Of a DNA stretch of 64,000 nt, positions 60,236-64,000 are shown in pieces. The stretch is from positions 33,369,280 to 33,433,279 of the forward strand of contig NC_083605.1 of NCBI RefSeq assembly GCF_029168945.1, read 5' to 3'. Under the pieces are notes generated by a model. The model had not been told where the DNA came from. It did no database searches and was given only the letters and a program-made list of their open reading frames with translations. This DNA comes from Cannabis sativa. Taxonomy: Eukaryota > Streptophyta > Magnoliopsida > Rosales > Cannabaceae. Each line of letters starts with the position of its first letter. The stretch's first letter is position 1. The translations under genes were made by a program, and so were the position numbers.

Positions 60236-61240
60236 TTAGGAAAGAAGGCATGCATTAGAGTTACCTAAATCATCAATCGCAGTGACAGAAGAAGATGAAG
60301 ACTTAAGTGTTTCCTGATACCTTGAGAACTTGGCAAATTCATCAGCAGAAATAAGGACCGATTTGTCAGATGCATCACTAGTGCTGGCAATATTGGCAGA
60401 GTGTTGTTGTCGATTCTTAAACTGTAACTTCCTACACTCAAACTTGGTGTGGCTTGGTTTCTTACAATAATTGCACATGATGCTCCCAGAACTTTGTGTG
60501 CGGTTATCAGGTCCTTGTGAATTACCTCCTTTAAATCCACTTGGAGTAGAGTTCCTTTCCGGTGCAGAATTATTACGACTCACCAAGGCGCTATTAAGAG
60601 GAGTTGAAGAGGTAGTCTCTGTGCGAAAAACACGAGTAAACACATCTTGTAAAGAGGAGACATCAGAACCAGAGAGAACTTGTGACTTTGCAGAGTCAAA
60701 TTCAGATGAGAGTCCTGCAAGAAAACTCATAATAGCCATCTGTTCTCGTTGGCGCTGTTGAACTTTTACATCAGGACTAAAGGGTAATAGCACATTAAGT
60801 TCTTCATACGTTTTCTTGAAAGCCATAAAATAATTCACAAGAGACTTATCTTGTTTCTCCGCGCGATAAAAAGCTTTGCAAACATCATATATGCGAGATA
60901 TGTTGTCTTTGCCAGAATACAAAAACTCCAAGTAACCCATTAGTTCTTTAACCAATTCACAATGATTAATCAAACTAATTACCTCATTATCGATAGAATT
61001 TCGAATTTGAAGGAACAAGCGAGCATCCTCACAGAGCCATATTTTCCTTGAATCGTTTGTTTCTTCAGGAGGATCGTCAGTCAAGTGATCATCTTTGTCA
61101 ATACTCCTCAAATACAGTCGAATCGTCTTACTCCATTCCAAATAATTCGAACCAATCAACTTATGGTCCGTGATTTTAGACATCACGAGAACCACATCAG
61201 AAACAACAATTGATTTCGAATTTGATTTTTTCTCTGCCAT
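60236..61240 (-). CDS. Copia element I gag (open, 334 aa)
   Basis: I chose the ATG at 61240-61238 (MAEKKSNSKSIVVSDVVL), because upstream residues of the longer frame overlap leader sequence and the MAEKK start suits this gag family. The N-terminal gag domain has LIGSNYLEWSKTIRLYLRS (near residue 35) and KIWLCEDARLFLQIRNSID. The middle has YDVCKAFYRAEKQDKSLVNY and MAIMSFLAGLSSEFDSAKSQ. Near residue 258 is a CX2CX4HX4C zinc knuckle, CNYCKKPSHTKFEC, that binds the RNA. The frame ends in TAA (60238-60236) directly before the protease, so in this copy pol could be made only by readthrough; close relatives usually continue in frame. The protein would form the particle shell. Confidence 0.9.
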   Translation of the reverse strand: MAEKKSNSKSIVVSDVVLVMSKITDHKLIGSNYLEWSKTIRLYLRSIDKDDHLTDDPPEETNDSRKIWLCEDARLFLQIRNSIDNEVISLINHCELVKELMGYLEFLYSGKDNISRIYDVCKAFYRAEKQDKSLVNYFMAFKKTYEELNVLLPFSPDVKVQQRQREQMAIMSFLAGLSSEFDSAKSQVLSGSDVSSLQDVFTRVFRTETTSSTPLNSALVSRNNSAPERNSTPSGFKGGNSQGPDNRTQSSGSIMCNYCKKPSHTKFECRKLQFKNRQQHSANIASTSDASDKSVLISADEFAKFSRYQETLKSSSSSVTAIDDLGNSNACLLS

Positions 61241-61674
61241 AATCTCGAAACCAAAAAATTGACCGAAAAAGGAAGAGAGCAAACTCAAAGGAATAGATAT
61301 CCAAACACAAAGAAGACAAAAGTATCAAACCACAAAATGCGAAGAACCGCCGAAAACCGAAGCTAGGAGGACGAGAACGGAGCAGGAGTGGGACGGGCGT
61401 CGACCGCCACCGGAGAAGACGCCGGACGCGCCCTCACGCGCCGGCGCGTGGGATGACCGACAGCGGCGAACGACGGCGCGTGGGCCCCACGTGCGGTGAA
61501 TCTGGACGTCGGACTTTTGGGTTTTACAGTCCGGCGGCTGGGCAGTCCTCCTATGTGGGCGGTGAGAAAAAATTTTCACTCCAAATAGGGTTTTCGAAAA
61601 ACAACCCTAAACTCAAACCCTAATATTTTTTTTTTCAGAACCCTTATTTCGAATTTCGAATTTTGAATCACAAT
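61241..61674 (-). other. 5' leader of element I, GC-rich
   Basis: The leader between primer site and gag has a marked GC-rich block (61345-61560) with CGCC and GGCG words, unlike the AT-rich surroundings. The frame 61579-61325 there is probably not a gene. Confidence 0.6.
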
Positions 61675-61687
61675 GGCTCTGATACCA
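61675..61687 (-). other. Primer binding site of element I
   Basis: The minus strand reads TGGTATCAGAGCC directly after the 5' LTR, an exact tRNA-iMet match. Confidence 0.92.
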
Positions 61688-61830
61688 TGTAGAAAATAGT
61701 GATTCGAATTATATGTTTCGATTTCATAGAATAATACATATTTATATACAAAGCTAGGAGATTAAATATCTACTAAATATCTACTAAATATCTAATTCTC
61801 TTACAGCTAATATATATCTAATATCTAACA
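61688..61830 (-). repeat. 5' LTR of element I, 143 bp
   Basis: It is the same as 56922-57053 except for one extra CTACTAAATAT unit and single-base differences. It has the TGTAGA...CTAACA ends. Confidence 0.92.
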
Positions 61831-61835
61831 ATTTT

Positions 61836-64000
61836 CTATTTAATTAAATACACTAGAAAAATACTTCAAGCAAAAATGTCATCTATCTAGATTTTCCATT
61901 GACTAATTAATTCAATTTCTGATAATATACTTTACTTCAATTTATTTTAAATTAATCAATAAATGAAAAAAATCATTGATTTAAGTTGGTCCAAAATTAA
62001 AATAAATAATTTACAACTTTAATCTATTTTTCAAATAAAATTCGAAATTCCAGCATTTAAGAAATGCAATTTCGAAATTTGATTAATAAAATAAAGAAAA
62101 ATATATTTTGAAAATTATTTAAATTTAGCTGAAAAAATAAATTTCAACTAAAAATAATTTTCTATTTAATTAAGTGTCATGAAAAAGAAATATTTAAGTA
62201 TCATGATGAAAATCAACTTAGATATTTAATTTTTCAAATTAATTAAATGTATTAAATTCAAGAAATAAATAATTAAGTGTAGAGAAGGCTTAATTATTAA
62301 TCTCTAGTTTAATACTAGGAAAAAATATACTTAAAATAAATTGTACCAAAATTAATTATTTAAATAATTAATTTCACAATGTATAATATTTTCCTATTTA
62401 ATATTAGAAATAATAAGTAGTCTAGAAATAACTATCTAGAAAATATCTTATTTGACTAAGTATCTTTTCCACAAAATTTGAAAAAAATATCCAATTTAAG
62501 TTGTATTAGAAAAAATCTAGAACTTAAAATTTTCAAATTTAAATTTAATTATATATCAAAAATTAAGTTGTAACCACTTAATTCAAAAATATTCCATTTT
62601 AAGTTAATATTCGATATTAACCTAAAAAATATCTAAAATATTCCATTTTAAGTTAATATTTGAAAAGATATTAACTTAAAAAATATCTAAAGAATCTTAA
62701 TAACCAATGCCTAAAATTCCTCAACTTAATTTTGAAATTTTAAATCCAAAAGATATTCAGATTTAAGTTGGTTAGTTGTAGATAACTAAATATCAAATTA
62801 AATAGGAATATTTAATGAAAAATTTAAATTAAGCTTCAGAAAGAATTTAGATGGTTATAATTCTATATTTAATTAAATACAATAAAATACATATAGTTTA
62901 GCTTAGAATAAAAAATTCTTTAAACTATAATTTTCTTAAATTAATTTCAAAATAAATGAAATTAATTATGTTGCTAATCAATTTTATTAGGTTAAACTAG
63001 TTTAATTAACCTAGTACAGTTATTCAAATCAGACAAATGAGCCTTCACAATTGGGGTGCTTCATGTGAGAAGGTGCTGGGTTCAGTATGTCGTACCCACT
63101 TCTATGGCTCCCAACTCTCACACAAGGCCCAAAAGAGAGGAATTTAACCTTAAAATGAACAACTGTTATTAATTCACTAAGCCCAAAAACTAAATGGGCC
63201 TAAATAAAATCTATCAAGAACTATGACATTTTATTTAGCAACAGCAACCTATATGCATCTATAATGAAATTAAACACATAGGCTCACATAGGCACACTTT
63301 GGATGGGTCCTATCATGTTGCTAGGTCATACACAGATGAAAGAAGATTGTAAATATACCTGTTACAAATTATTAACTTGACCAAAGGAGCCATTAAATCA
63401 TTAGATCTGGCAAAAAGTAACCATGGCTATTTGCAATCAAGTAATAATAGGTTTTGAAAACTTACACACAAGCTAAAACACATACTCCTGCAACAAGGTT
63501 ACCTGGATAGTTGGATGTAGGATTTATTTAATTTTAAATTAAATTATTAATTTCGAAATAATTAATTAAATAAAAAATAATTTTCAAAAATTTAAAAAAA
63601 TTTGAATAATTTGAAATTTTTTTTTAAAAAAATTAAATTTAAAATTAAACCTACAATTTTGAAAAATTAGGTTTCAACCAACCTAAATATCATTTCAAAA
63701 ATTTGCTAACTACTTTTAAAATTTAAATATTATTTTATAAATAAAAATTAAATAAAAAATTAAAAAAGATAAATGAATATCTTTTTCAGATTTTAAATGT
63801 AATTTAAATAAATAAAATAACAAAATTTAAAAGTTAGCAAAATATCTTACATCTTTTTAAAATTACCTGATTATAGTTATCTTATTTTAAATGTAAATAA
63901 GGTCAAATTATTTAAAAAAAAAATAAATATTTAAAATCTGACCTTAAATTTAAAAATAAGATAAGATATAATCAAATTTAAAAATAAGATAGATTATTAA
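61836..64000 (-). other. Element D internal region, AT-rich outer part to the window edge
   Basis: Colinear with about 33515-35720 of element B, including the island with GCTGGGTTCAGTATGTCGTA (63077, compare 34778). No coding stretch is present; it is cut by the window end before the primer site. Confidence 0.75.

Larger units (their letters stand above)
56922..61830 (-). mobile_element. Copia element I, full length, recent insertion
   Basis: LTRs 56922-57053 and 61688-61830 bracket gag-pol on the minus strand, with the exact 5-bp duplication ATTTT (56917-56921 and 61831-61835). The LTRs are almost identical apart from a short CTACTAAATAT repeat difference, which points to a young insertion. 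The primer site and the purine tract (minus TTGAGGGAGAG, next to 57053) are intact. Gag is open, but pol has four in-frame stops and one frameshift, so the copy is probably not autonomous. Very short LTRs are common in Ale-like copia lineages; the lineage is an inference. Confidence 0.93.
40949..64000 (-). mobile_element. Copia element D, nearly complete, split by two other retrotransposons
   Basis: Its 3' LTR is 40949-42847. Its internal region is 42848-45857, 56253-56916 and 61836-64000, colinear with B's internal region and running off the window roughly 0.5 kb before the expected primer site. Gypsy element F and copia element I split it, each with an exact target duplication. Its own left target duplication cannot be confirmed because the right end is outside. 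Confidence 0.85.

Noticed and set aside
61325..61579. Arg-rich minus-strand frame in the leader of element I
   Set aside because: It lies between primer site and gag in a GC-rich leader, has no domain and is not in gag phase.

Overview
The window is intergenic DNA from a flowering plant, most probably a eudicot. The evidence is dense nested Ty1/copia and Ty3/gypsy retrotransposons primed by initiator tRNA-Met, CACTA, Mutator-like, hAT and Helitron DNA transposons, a nuclear copy of plastid psbC, and a captured first exon of an AP2/ERF transcription factor of the ERF003 type. No intact host gene, rRNA, tRNA or CRISPR array was found; every recognisable coding stretch belongs to, or was carried by, a mobile element. 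Species cannot be settled from the sequence.

Layout, left to right. 1-860 is the 5' end of a minus-strand copia element (gag start, primer site, 500-bp LTR). 895-1315 is a decayed LINE zf-RVT fragment. 1316-6741 is a CACTA element with a broken Ulp1-protease ORF, invaded by a partial copia LTR. 6812-11912 is a Mutator-like element holding an array of inverted repeats and a perfect solo copia LTR with a 5-bp target duplication. 12236-20992 is AT-rich and holds three related Helitrons (481 bp, 4048 bp and 1150 bp, the last carrying plastid psbC) and two MITE-like elements. 21290-22945 is an inverted partial copy of the Mutator-like interior. 23573-26899 is a gypsy 5' LTR plus a decayed gag.

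From 26900 to the right edge is a Russian-doll nest built mostly from one copia family with LTRs of about 1.9 kb. LTR G (26900) was split by LTR A (27173). A was split by full-length element B (27933-40428, target duplication CTCTT), and B's 5' LTR was split by gypsy solo LTR E (37456-39744, TGAGT). A second full element, D, starts at 40949 and runs off the window. D was split by gypsy element F (45863-56247, TCAAG) and by a young copia element I (56922-61830, ATTTT). F's right LTR was split by a hAT element (53092-54183, 8-bp duplication). These target duplications order most of the insertions.

The most notable item is that hAT element. Between GC-rich inverted ends it carries a TATA box, a 5' leader, the first 27 complete codons of an ERF003-like gene and that exon's splice donor. 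Next in interest are the 4-kb Helitron whose empty site survives as a paralogous repeat 425 bp downstream of its 3' end, and the Helitron with a plastid psbC insert.
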